From contig JBOZIK010000001.1 in assembly GCA_051453625.1 (NCBI GenBank), forward strand, positions 186,007,264-186,071,263: a stretch of 64,000 bases of DNA, in the 5' to 3' direction. Origin of the DNA: Welwitschia mirabilis (Eukaryota > Gnetophyta > Gnetopsida > Welwitschiales). This document shows, piece by piece, positions 37,860 through 47,522 of the stretch. Position numbers and translations under genes: made by a program. The number at the start of each line of letters is the position of its first letter. Within the stretch, counting starts at the first letter, position 1. Under the pieces are notes generated by a model. That model saw only the letters and a program-made list of their open reading frames with translations. It did no database searches and had not been told where the DNA came from.

Positions 37860-38720
37860 GCTGCTCAGATCGTGTCAAGATCCCCTGTCTGTTTTCTACA
37901 ATAAATACCATGCTTCTAAGGAATAGCTTTAGTAAACTCCCAATCTAGTCTAGAGAAAATAAAACCTTCATGGGTCAATATTATCTATAGTAACAAAAGA
38001 AATAAGAAAGTAATTTCTCTCAGATTTATCTCAAAACAATATACAAATAATGAGTTTGTGTATATTGAGTCTAATGAATGGGAGGAGGGAAACTTAATGT
38101 GGGTGCACTGCTTAGTAAGCTATATTTATTGCCTCAATTCTAGTCTAATCTACATTGAAAGATCCACAAAATCATGATGAACAAATGCTAGTTTACTAGA
38201 GATCATCAACTATAATAGAGAAGTCTTCATCTACAGATTTGATTCCTATGAAAATATAAGGTTCTGGAGGAGGGACCTTGACCTTTCACTAATAGACCTT
38301 TAATCTTTCAGCCTTAGATACTTGAATTGGACTTTGAAGTGATAGAGATCAAACCCTTTCTTTTTTAGATTAAGTTCCCACACCTCAAACCAAATTTGTG
38401 GTGCAAATTCATGCTAAGCAAGATCACAAGCGTCATAATTAGATTAATGTGCACAGATAATGTCACTACCTATAGAGTAAGGTTTGCCTATGCTTGTGTC
38501 TATCTTGAAGTCTCCATAGATGTAAAATTTCACAAAGAAATTAAACTAAAAATTTCAGATGGTAGATATTTCAGCCAAGAAATGGAATACGAATGGACCC
38601 CTTCAAGGTTTACAGAGTGTAAACTTCTGGGTTATGCAACCACTGATTATACTAAGAAGACCATCTAAAAATTAGTGTTAAAAGTCACTGGACCAAATGT
38701 CACTAAAGAAGGAAACTCAA
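37860..38720 (+). pseudogene. LINE ORF1 remnant (DUF4283 / zinc-knuckle type)
   Basis: ORF1 proteins of plant L1 elements bind RNA and carry a CCHC knuckle. An open stretch at 38,396-38,665 reads VRFAYACVYLEVSID, KEIKLKISDGRYFSQEMEYE and WTPSRFTECKLLGYATTDYT. The last is the knuckle CxxC-x4-H-x4-C with three of four ligands mutated (expected CTECKLFGHTTTDC). The upstream part is unreadable and its limit is estimated. The downstream stretch to about 38,900 is rich in Lys, Glu and Asn. Confidence 0.7.
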
Positions 38721-39049
38721 ATAAATCTTACCAATAAGTAACTATCTTAAAGGATACTTTAGAATTAATAGGAGCAGGCCTTGTAAGTTTAAAAAATTAG
38801 GACGAAACATCTCCCATTTGCGATGTCCATAATTCTGAATCTGATAAGGAGAATTCACCATAAAGGAGGATGGACCTAGAAAAATCCATAGCTAAAAATT
38901 TTGATCTAATTCAACAAGAGGACTAGACTAAAATTACCAATACTTTAAGAAAGAAAGGAATTAAAAAAATGAAAATCCCCTTATCCAAGCTAGCAGGCAG
39001 CCTAGGATTAAGACTAGATTAGCACTACCCATATAGTCTAAATGCATAT

Positions 39050-42000
39050 AGCCTCTTAGAATATAAGAGGGCTATGCACCTAAAGCAAACAAAAAGAAGT
39101 CTGAAGTTTATTCTTTAGAAATAAATTCAATTTCATTAGTGTGATAGAGGCTGAGATGCATTCTACCTCTATAGATAAATTCATTCATAGCTATTTTCAA
39201 GGATGGATCTATTACCATAATTTTGATATTTGCACTAGTGAAAGAATTCTTCTAATGTGAAACCCATAAATTCTTAATGTTTCCCCCATACATAGGTTAG
39301 CCCAAAGTATTCACTATTTTTTGAAGCCTAAGGATGGCACTAAAGGATTTACTATCATAATAGTATATGGCTTTAATACATTGGATTTGAGAATAGTGCT
39401 CTAGAAAGAACCCGGTAGTTTATTAGCATTAATTATAGGTTTTTGAGTAGTACTTAGTAATTTTAACTTTTTATTACATTCGAAGGAGAAGCTAAATGGA
39501 AGAAGAATCATCAAGAGAGATACTAAAGAGCTCCTGAATCTTACAAACAAGTTGCATCTCTCTGACTTGAAATTTTCAGGGGAGTTCTTCACTTGGTGCA
39601 ATCATTACTTAGGCCAAGATAAGATCTTTTGCAAACTAGATCAGGACTTTATTAATGGGCATTAAATCTCATGTTTTAAGGATTTCCAAGTTGAATTCTA
39701 GCTACTAGGTATCTCTGATCTTAATCCATGTATTGTACACATTAGTAAACTAACAAGAAAAGTTCCCCACTTTTAGAATCCTTTTCAGCTAGACTTTAGA
39801 TGAGAAATTCATGGCTCTAATAGCTAAGGCTTGATAAATAAGAGTAAATAGCTGCCTAATGTATGTCATATATCAAAATCTGAAGGTGACTACTCAAGCT
39901 AATCCTAATGACCAGAGGCTTTACACTAAGGAGTAGACCATGTTAAAGAAATTTAAGACACTCTTGAGGGCTGAGACTTTAATGTATAAGTAGAGAATAA
40001 AGAATCTTTAGATAACTGAGGGTGATACTAATTTTGCTTTTTTCCATGCTAAAGTTAAAAAGAAGAAGTCTAAGGAGAACATCCAACTTCTATTCAATGA
40101 AGATGGCACCAAACTTGATACTCTAGATGCTTGCAAGGATGAGATAATCAGCTTCTATCAAAACCTCCTCAATAGGTCAGATTAGTGCACCTCCATAACT
40201 CCTTCTCATGTATAGATGGGTCCTCTAATCATATATCAACAATGCCTAGCCCTTTGTGAACCTATCACAAATTAAGAGATCTTTCAAGCTATTAAATCTC
40301 TTCTAGATGGAAAGGCACTAGGTCTAAATGGTTTTTTAGCTTTCTTTTTCAAGAAGACATGGCCTATTATTGGGTCTGATATTATCAAAGCAATCAAAAA
40401 TTATTTTACTTCAAATCAAATGCTAGGCTCTACAAATTTAACAATAATAGTCCTTATACCTAAAGTTGGATGTCCTAGAAATGCATGTTAATTTAGGCCT
40501 ATTGCATGTTGTAATGTCCTCTACAAAGACATCTTCAACATTATTACTTATAGGCTTAAATAAATTATTGATGATTTAGTTAGCAAATAATAGGGAGCTT
40601 TTGTAAAAGGAAGAAGCATAATTCACAACGTCCTCCTTGAATAAGAAATGGTCAAAAAATATAAGAGGAGGCAGATCAACCCTAGATGTACTTTGAAAGA
40701 GGATTTAAATAAAGCATTAACACACTAGAGTGGGAGTTTCTAGAATAATTTCTTACCACCCTTGGATTCCTAATAATGAATTATATTAAAACTATCAAAA
40801 TACACAATCCTCTTCAATGGGGGACTCCATGGCTCCCTTAAAGAAAGAAGAGGAATAAGGCAAAGGGATCCTATGTTTCCATATCTATTTGCACTAGATA
40901 TGGAGTATCTTTGAAGATCTCTAAAGGTTTATATTGATTTAAGTATATTTACATACCATCCCAAGTGTAAACTGATGAAAATGTTACATTTGACTTGTGC
41001 TAATGACTTATTGATGTTTTACAAAGGGAAAAGAGAATCTATATTGGTCCTTAAGCAAGCCCTAAATCATTTTGCACATGTTTATGGATTAAAGGTAAAC
41101 CTCTTTAAATCTTAAGCTTACTTTGTAGGTATCACTACCCTAGTCAAAAGAAGAATCATGGATGAGATACAATTTGCTTAAGGGAGCCTCTCATTTACGT
41201 ACCTAGTGGTTTTCTTAACATTTAAATCCCTTTTAATAAAGGATTATTTACCTTTAATTAAGAATATAACCTCTATATTTCATTATTAAACCAACAAATA
41301 TCTATCTTATAGAAGCATATTAAAGCTGATACAATTAATGCTTCAAAGCATTTAGCTCTATTAGTTTCAGGTGTTTATCCTACCAAAGAAAGTCATAAAG
41401 AAAGTAGAGAGAATCTGTAGATATTTTCTATGGTTAGGGAAAGATAAGACTAAGATGTCTCTTATGGCCTAGTAAAAGATAACTATCCCAAAGGTAGCAA
41501 GTGGTTTAGTCCTCAAGGATATCTATATCTATAATAAGGCACTCAAGTTCAGAAATTTTTGGGCATTAGAAAATAAAGAAGACTCCCTATGAGCGAGGTG
41601 GATTCATAAATTTTATATGAAACAAAGTGATATTTGGATCACCCAATTAGGCCTTCCTTCTTATAAACCTTTAAGAAGCTAATAAAACTTAAACAGGATG
41701 CAAGAAGATGTGTGCAAATCATTGTTGGATAGATGAGATGAACAAGAGGATTTAAGATATTCATAGTTGCTACTACATATCAGATCCTTTCTAAAATTCT
41801 CATTAGAATGAATTGGTTATGTGCTATCTAGGGTAAATATATTCATCCAAGAAACTCCATTATCTCTTGGCTTGTAATGAAAAATAGATTGATGACTAAA
41901 AACAACTTGAGCAGAATTAGAATCTCAGTGGATTAGCAGTGTGTTTTGTGTAACACCTTTTTAAAATTAAGGGACCACTTATTTTTCTCATGCTCATTCT

Positions 42001-42060
42001 ATTCCCAAATCTAGAATTTGGTAAATCAATTTCTTCTATTTATAGCCCCCTCCTCATGGC
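39050..42060 (+). pseudogene. LINE ORF2 remnant: endonuclease, reverse transcriptase, zf-RVT
   Basis: Endonuclease at about 39,050-39,780: SDLKFSGEFFTWCNH, then KIFCKLDQDFINGH and LLGISDLNPCIVHI, where the catalytic SDH has become SDL. RT at about 40,230-41,250: ITNQEIFQAIKSLLDGKALG, LNGFLAFFFKKTWPIIG (consensus KAPGPDGF...FFK), then KVGCPRNAC, FRPIACCNVLYKDI, IRQRDPMFPYLFAL and the catalytic box CANDLLMFYKG, where FADDL is expected (first Asp now Asn). A C-terminal zf-RVT segment near 41,940 reads CVLCNTFLKLRDHLFFSCSF. The protein would make a nick in DNA and copy LINE RNA in the nucleus. Active sites of both enzymes are mutated. Confidence 0.82.
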
Positions 42061-43141
42061 CCCAATTGTAGAGTTGGATCACCACAATGTTTAGATCCCC
42101 TAAGGTCAGAAATTAGATTTTTAAGGCTACTTTCAATATAGCTATTTACTTTATATGATAGCACAGAAACCACTTAATCTCCAAAAGCACTAATCCTCAG
42201 GTGTAATCTTACTTTCAAAAGATTAAATTTAGCATTAAATTCTAATTAGCATTTATTAGGATCATGAAGGATACCATTAATAATGGAAGATGGTATCAAG
42301 CCCTCCATATTTATCTATAGTTTAAGAGAAGGGCCAAACAATGATATAATGCAAAAGGATTACATTCCAGCTGAACAGCCTATGTGTAAAATACTAGCCC
42401 TTATTTTCTTATCAATTATTCTCTTTGAACTCTCTTTGAGTAGAAACCTTCCAGGATCAAACTCCCAATATGCTAATTCTCATGATGCACTAGATAAGAT
42501 CTGTTTTGAGGGATTAACAAACAAGAGTAATCTTAATACTTAGCCAGCTCTTCATTTTGATTATACCTAATAAGGTTAGCAAAATTCTTAGTGTAATTAA
42601 TTTGAAAATATTTTCTCATTTTATAAGGAGGCCTTATAGGTTGGGCCAATTTGGGACTACGATTTAAGCTATAACACATGTGCTGAAGTCCCCTTCACTC
42701 CTAATCTGCTCACATTAGGATGGGACACACCCTTTTGTCCTTATGGGAGATCTAGTTACAATAGGTTTTCTGGTGATAACAAGGGCATCTTTTCATTTGC
42801 GTACATCTTGTCAAAATTTCTAGTTCTCTGCTTTTCCACTTAGCCATATCACTGAATAGTGTTATAAGCACCTTTATCAAACTCTCTTGATTTTGTTTCT
42901 TTGCTAAGAATGATGATAAAATTACAAGCGGTCACATGGTGCTACTTGCAAAAGAATATTTTATGTTTTCTTAATGCTACTGATTGGGTCTACTATAAGG
43001 ATTTGCTTATAGCTTGAATCCTTTACCTAGTCCTCCTAGTATCTTTGCACTTAGAAATGATAACTCTAATCATTCTATTTTTAAAAGGGTTTAACCTTAT
43101 TTGACTCATTGGTAATGAATCTAACTTCTTGTCGAAAAAAA
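42061..43141 (+). other. LINE 3' region and A tail
   Basis: Downstream of zf-RVT. The 86-residue open frame at 42,283-42,543 shows no recognisable motif and is probably chance. The element ends GTCGAAAAAAAA just before the right target duplication. Confidence 0.6.
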
Positions 43142-43966
43142 AATAATGTCAACCTTAATAAAGGTTACTCTCATGATTTATATTATCAATGAAGCTGTTA
43201 TGTAATCAAAAGCAATAGAAACCATATGAGAGATTCACATAACAAAAGATATAAAAAGGAAAATAGAGTTTTGATTAAAGCAAATCAAACATCTATGTTA
43301 CAAATCAGCAGCACTTTAATGAAGGATACATAGCCCGATACCAAGGAAGACGTCTCTTTACAATAATAATGGATGGACCTCCTGCCCTTTGATCTCCTAT
43401 CATGAGAATTTCTAGTACTAAAGAAGATGTAAATAGAGTCGAGAACAGAGGAGCTATTTATCACAAAATAAACTCTAAATTAGTAAACACTAGTATACAC
43501 ATTAAAAACCCTAACAATCACATAAGAGGATCCAAGCCACATGGCTAGAGTTTGATGAAGTTTGGTTAAGCATAATTTTTAGGTATCATCCTACTGGTTA
43601 TTCATACATCAAAGGAGATAATACCACATCATACAAGTTTCACATCAACCACTAGATTAATTTAGTAAGCATCCTTCTCAGCTTAAGTAGTTCTATCATC
43701 CATATAGTCATCTAGATGATTAGGTGTATGATGGATTTTGTAAAGTGTTACATGTATTACATTAGCCTCCTTGATTGTAGAATTTTTGCTTCAAATAGGA
43801 AGTATTATAAATTGCCTCAAATGTTATAAAATGTAATAAAGATTTCATGTTTTTGTGACATTTTCATTATCTCTCTATTATTGTTAAAACTCAGCATAAA
43901 CCTATCTAATATCTGTAAAACTACTCAAAATACCCTATTAAATACATGCAATTCAGTAGTACAACA
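43142..43966 (-). repeat. Element 2 right (5') LTR, part 2 (with LINE target duplication)
   Basis: Resumes at 43,156 (43,142-43,155 is the duplicated target) and continues to ...GTAGTACAACA. It matches 26,131-26,940 of the left LTR, for example TAGCCCGATACCAAGGAAG against TAGCCTAACACCAAGGAAG. A perfect 12-bp palindrome TCATCTAGATGA lies at 43,708-43,719. Confidence 0.85.
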
Positions 43967-43971
43967 ATTTT

Positions 43972-44789
43972 CATCTAGCTTCTAATATTTTAGAAAGTCT
44001 TTTGATGGAGTTTTTATGGTTAGGAATATGTCAAGGTAAGTCAGATAAGAATCAAATCCTACCATTTACTCCTCAGTGGAAAATAAGAAGTCATTAGTAT
44101 ATGATACAAATAGGGTTTTCATCTCTAGTTAATTAAATATGTCTAGAAGATAAACTCTAAAAGGAGGAAGAATTTAAGAAATCATTAGTTTCATGTCCTA
44201 AGATCTAGATTATTATTTTTCTTCATAGTAATTGATTTGATTATCTAAAACTAAAGACATTCAATAAGTTTGGATTACTAGAGTAGATCATAATGTTTTA
44301 AGAAAGGGAGACCTTATTGGAAAATAAGAAGCTTAGCTGAATGAGTGACACACTAAGCATAGCATACTTTATTACAAAATAATTTCAATTTTATTTAATT
44401 TTACATAGTTAATGATAACTTACTAGTTATCTCTCTTTTTTTCCCCTTTTTTTTAATTATTTCTTTCATGAATTTCCAAAGTTAAATTCCTAATATTTTA
44501 TGGATTGTTAGAACTCTATAAGAGTAATAATTCATTTTAGCTTGAACTATTTGTAAAGTAACTCCCCCTATTTCTTTTTTATGTCTCATGAATTATTTTT
44601 CTTCCCCCAAGATGACATGCAATTCAAATACAAATACCTTCTATATCCTCTCTTCGAGCTAGTTCAAAAGACTTTTATAATATTTTTTTTTAAATTGTAA
44701 CTATCTTTTCTAGTTTTGAAGCAATAAATTCTATAAGAATTTTTGCATTGTAATAAAGGTTCAAATTCTTTCTTACCTACGATCCAAGA
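43972..44789. other. Stretch between element 2 and the plastid-derived block
   Basis: No secure feature. A short reading near 43,985-44,130 ([20 protein letters not shown]) faintly recalls the C-terminal part of a LINE RT and could be an old fragment. The rest is AT-rich. The left end of the NUPT may begin anywhere in 44,600-44,790. Confidence 0.35.
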
Positions 44790-44924
44790 AAAAGCAAAAG
44801 AAAAAGTCCCTTTATCCTTTTATTTAGGAATAGGTAGATTTTCATTAGGGTAGAAGACACTAAACAAGCTTATATGAAATGGTATAAGTTCTTATCTTTA
44901 GTGTATAAGATATTCAATCCTTAT

Positions 44925-44997
44925 TCTCTAATAGATAAGTGGTAGAGCATTTAGCCATTAACTAATTTATTATAGGTTCAAATCCTACTTGGGGGAG
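44925..44997 (+). pseudogene. trnN-GUU: Plastid tRNA-Asn(GUU) gene copy, decayed
   Basis: Reads TCTCTAATAGATAAGTGGTA...GGTTCAAATCCTACTTGGGGGAG, the plastid trnN sequence with mostly C-to-T and G-to-A changes. The D arm (AGTGGTAGAGC) and T arm (GGTTCAAATCC) are intact. The anticodon has changed from GTT to ATT (CCATTAACT). The 130 bp upstream recur at 63,105-63,234 with a second trnN copy. In plastomes trnN lies at the inverted-repeat end near chlL/chlN and ycf1, as here. Confidence 0.85.
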
Positions 44998-45114
44998 CCC
45001 TTTTTCTCTAAAGGTTTTAAGCATCAAGCCCAAGAAGAACAGGTTACATACTAATCAATCTAAAAAAATATGATTAGCTTTCTAGTTTGAAATAATTTGG
45101 ATGAAGTTTTATTT

Positions 45115-46020
45115 CTTTTTTTTATTTTATTGACTTGATAAATAGATGTTTTAGAATTTTTAATGTAAAGAAATACAAATGTAGATATAAATGTATAACT
45201 ATATTTTTGAAATTTTTGATGAAATTTAATAGCAACAAAGAAAGGATTCATCAAAGGAGAAAGTTGACATTCTATACAACACATAGTTGGACCTATATAC
45301 TAACACATAATGAGATCTTTTACTCTTTTAAACATTTCACTAAAGGTTAAGCTACAGTTAAGTTATATGTCAAACAACAATGAATAACAATAATGATAAA
45401 GTTCTAATGTTTATTTTAGCAATATTTTTCATAATTATTAAAGATTCTATCAAAATGATAATAAGAAAAATTTATGATAGTTTGTCTTTATTATTAAATA
45501 TAATCAAAAGTATTTTAGAGAAAATATTTTTTGATTTGCTAAAAAACTAAGAATGATGTATACCTTTCTTATTTTATTTCTATGATTTTATATTTGATTT
45601 TCTATTTCATATATAAAAGAATAAAGTTCAAGTTTTTGAGAATGTATAAAGAGACCATTTTTAGGAGAACAATGTTCAAGTTTAAGTTAATGTATAAAAA
45701 GGGATTGATGAATAATAAAATAATGATATTGATAATAGTTATACCCAAAAAACATAAATATAAATCTCAAAAAAAAATAGAAAAATCCATACAATTTATT
45801 TCTAAAATGCTTAGTAATTCTAGTTTTGTGAATTGTTTATTCAAGTAGGAAATAATTCTTAAACAATAAAATTATATGTAATCTCCTTATTTAAAGAATA
45901 TTATCTTTCTTGAATAAGAATATGTTCTCCTTTAAAAAAGAAATTTTATAGAAATCATTTGAAACAATTTTCATTTTATTAGAGATATTTTTTTCAGCTA
46001 AATAAAAATAGTTAAAATTT
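45115..46020. repeat. Inverted 0.9-kb arm, left copy
   Basis: Its reverse complement matches 56,755-57,635 by eye over its whole length, for example ATGTGTTAGTATATAGGTC... and GAATTATTTCCTACTT. It lies between trnN and chlN. No plastid gene was recognised in it: the open frames (45,135-45,350 and 45,582-45,848) have no familiar motif, and the position would suit chlL, but no chlL motif is seen. Confidence 0.8.
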
Positions 46021-46035
46021 AAAAGAGGAAACATT

Positions 46036-47065
46036 CATGGATACCTCGTCTGGGTTGTTTTTGAATATTAAACCTTTTGATGTAAAACAAAGAGAAAAAT
46101 TATTTATATAATTAATAGAAAAATATTATATCAAATGAACATGAAAATAGTTGTACTCTCAAGTCTGAAATGAAAATTATCAAACTTTTTATCTCATTAG
46201 TATAGATTGGTTATATACAAAGATTGAAGATAGTTTATTTTTAATAACAAGAACAAAAATTATGATTACTTTCTAAAAAATGCACTAGGAATTAATATTT
46301 TTATTAAACCATATTACTTCTTAATTAATTATTAATTAAATATCAAATTAAATCAACAGTCCATCTAAGTAATAGGTTGGCTTCTATGCAAAAGTACAAG
46401 AATCTTTCTTGTTTACTTGTTTAGAAGGAATTTATATTTATAGTATAAATGCTTTTCTAAGCCATAAAGCAACCACTTTATTACTTTATTAAGATAGAAT
46501 AATTGTCAACTAATTATCGGTCCTTGTTTCAATTGGACTATGTGGGTCACATACTTGGATAATATTTGTTCTATTTTAGATATTAAACCCTGGGATCTAG
46601 ATCAAAGAGAAAAACAAATTTGGTTTGAAAAAATTGCAAATACTTTCTGTACATAGTATAGGAAAAATCTGCCTATAGATGGGAATTGTTGAAAGTAGAT
46701 TTAGCACAATTCTTAATAAACTCTAAAATGATTATTTATGAAATAGAATTACATATATGGATAAACAATAGTAAGCTTTTAAAGTAGTACTTTTACATAA
46801 ATACTATTTTAAAAAAACATGAATTGTGAAAAAGCCAGACATGTTTAATCATATGATAGATGTGGGAATTAGAATCTAACTTAGCTATCATAGGAATGGC
46901 TTATTATAACCCATTAGAATTAAGAGAATTTAGAAAAAATGGTATTACTTTTGCTCAAATTCATGGAAATTCTAGATGTGCTTAAATTAATTACTCATCC
47001 TTTAAAATGGAATGATATTTTAGAAATTTTGAATTGGAAGACTCTGACGAACATTAAAACTCACC
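46036..47065 (+). pseudogene. chlN: chlN remnant (light-independent protochlorophyllide reductase subunit N)
   Basis: ChlN with ChlB forms the catalytic component of the dark-operative protochlorophyllide reductase in plastids. N-terminal part near 46,160-46,290: SEMKIIKLFI... in one frame, then SIDWLYTKIEDSLFLITRTK (consensus SWLYQKIEDSFFLVIGTK) and ITFQKMH. A large central part is missing. The C-terminal half resumes at 46,520: IGPCFNWTMWVTYLDNICSI then LDIKPWDLDQREKQIWFE (consensus GPDGTRAWIERICPVF...EREKQIWESL), SKMIIYEIELHI, SNLAIIGMAYYNPLELR and ITFAQIHGNSRCA (consensus VEFTFAQIHGFANA). Stops, frameshifts and the internal deletion exclude function. The order trnN-chlN-ycf1 matches non-angiosperm plastomes. 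Similar words near 46,036-46,100 may be part of the same decayed gene. Confidence 0.82.
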
Positions 47066-47522
47066 CATACATTAAAAAGTATAGAATTTTAATTCTATTC
47101 TAATTTTTCAAAATGTCATATTCATTTTTGTTTTTATGACTAATATTACTAATAAAATTAGTAACAATACAAGATCTATTTAGTCTCAAATACATTTCTT
47201 AATAGATTGAATTCAAAAGATTAATAAGCACCTTAGAACATATTAAAAAGACTTTTCTTGTTAAAGAAATATTTGGAAACTTTTTATTAAATAAAATTAA
47301 CTTCTTCTTTACTTATATAAGAAAGATAAAAATAGTTATAACTAGGTAAAGGGCTAGTTATAACTAAATAAAAAGCCAAAAATAGAAAAAAACAGAAAAT
47401 GTCTTAAATATCAATTTACTACTAAAGGAAGCAAGCGAAATCATGATTGTTATTAAAAATCTAAGTCAAAACTTATTTATTGAATTCATTCCAAAAACAT
47501 TAAGGAGAAAAAACTCTTGATT
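47066..47522. other. chlN-ycf1 spacer
   Basis: AT-rich spacer with no feature seen. It holds the tandem phrase TATAACTAGGTAAAGGGC / TATAACTAAATAAAAAGCC near 47,336-47,374. Confidence 0.5.

Larger units (their letters stand above)
37439..43141 (+). mobile_element. L1-type LINE, about 5.7 kb, decayed
   Basis: A non-LTR retrotransposon on the plus strand inserted into the 5' LTR of element 2. Its order is a 5' region, ORF1 (nucleic-acid-binding), ORF2 with apurinic endonuclease, RT and a C-terminal zf-RVT segment, a 3' region, and a short A tail (A8 near 43,134). The 14-bp target duplication, the A tail and the absence of LTRs are diagnostic of target-primed reverse transcription. The near full length suggests an essentially complete insertion. 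Stops at Gln/Trp codons are frequent. Confidence 0.88.
25698..43966 (-). mobile_element. Element 2: Athila-type Ty3/Gypsy retrotransposon with extra ORF, split by a LINE
   Basis: Minus-strand element of about 12.5 kb without the LINE. It has a 3' LTR (25,698-26,940), polypurine tract, a 4-kb 3' region with an extra reading frame, integrase, RNase H, RT, protease, gag, a leader, and a 5' LTR in two pieces (36,997-37,438 and 43,156-43,966). LTR ends are TGTT...AACA, as in element 1, and the polyproteins are collinear. It is closer in sequence to the host element at 1-720/11,803-12,353 than to element 1. Not autonomous: stops occur throughout and the protease active site is lost. Confidence 0.85.

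Noticed and set aside
42283-42543. 86-residue frame with a hydrophobic middle segment
   Set aside because: Lies in the LINE 3' region, with no motif and no relation to ORF2; too short in AT-rich DNA to support a gene.
44690-44780. Possible extra tRNA upstream of trnN (GGTTCAAATTC near 44,758)
   Set aside because: A T-arm-like phrase is present, but no acceptor or anticodon stem could be drawn.
45115-46020. chlL in the left inverted arm
   Set aside because: The position between trnN and chlN suits chlL, but no P-loop (GKGGIGKST) or other chlL word is readable.
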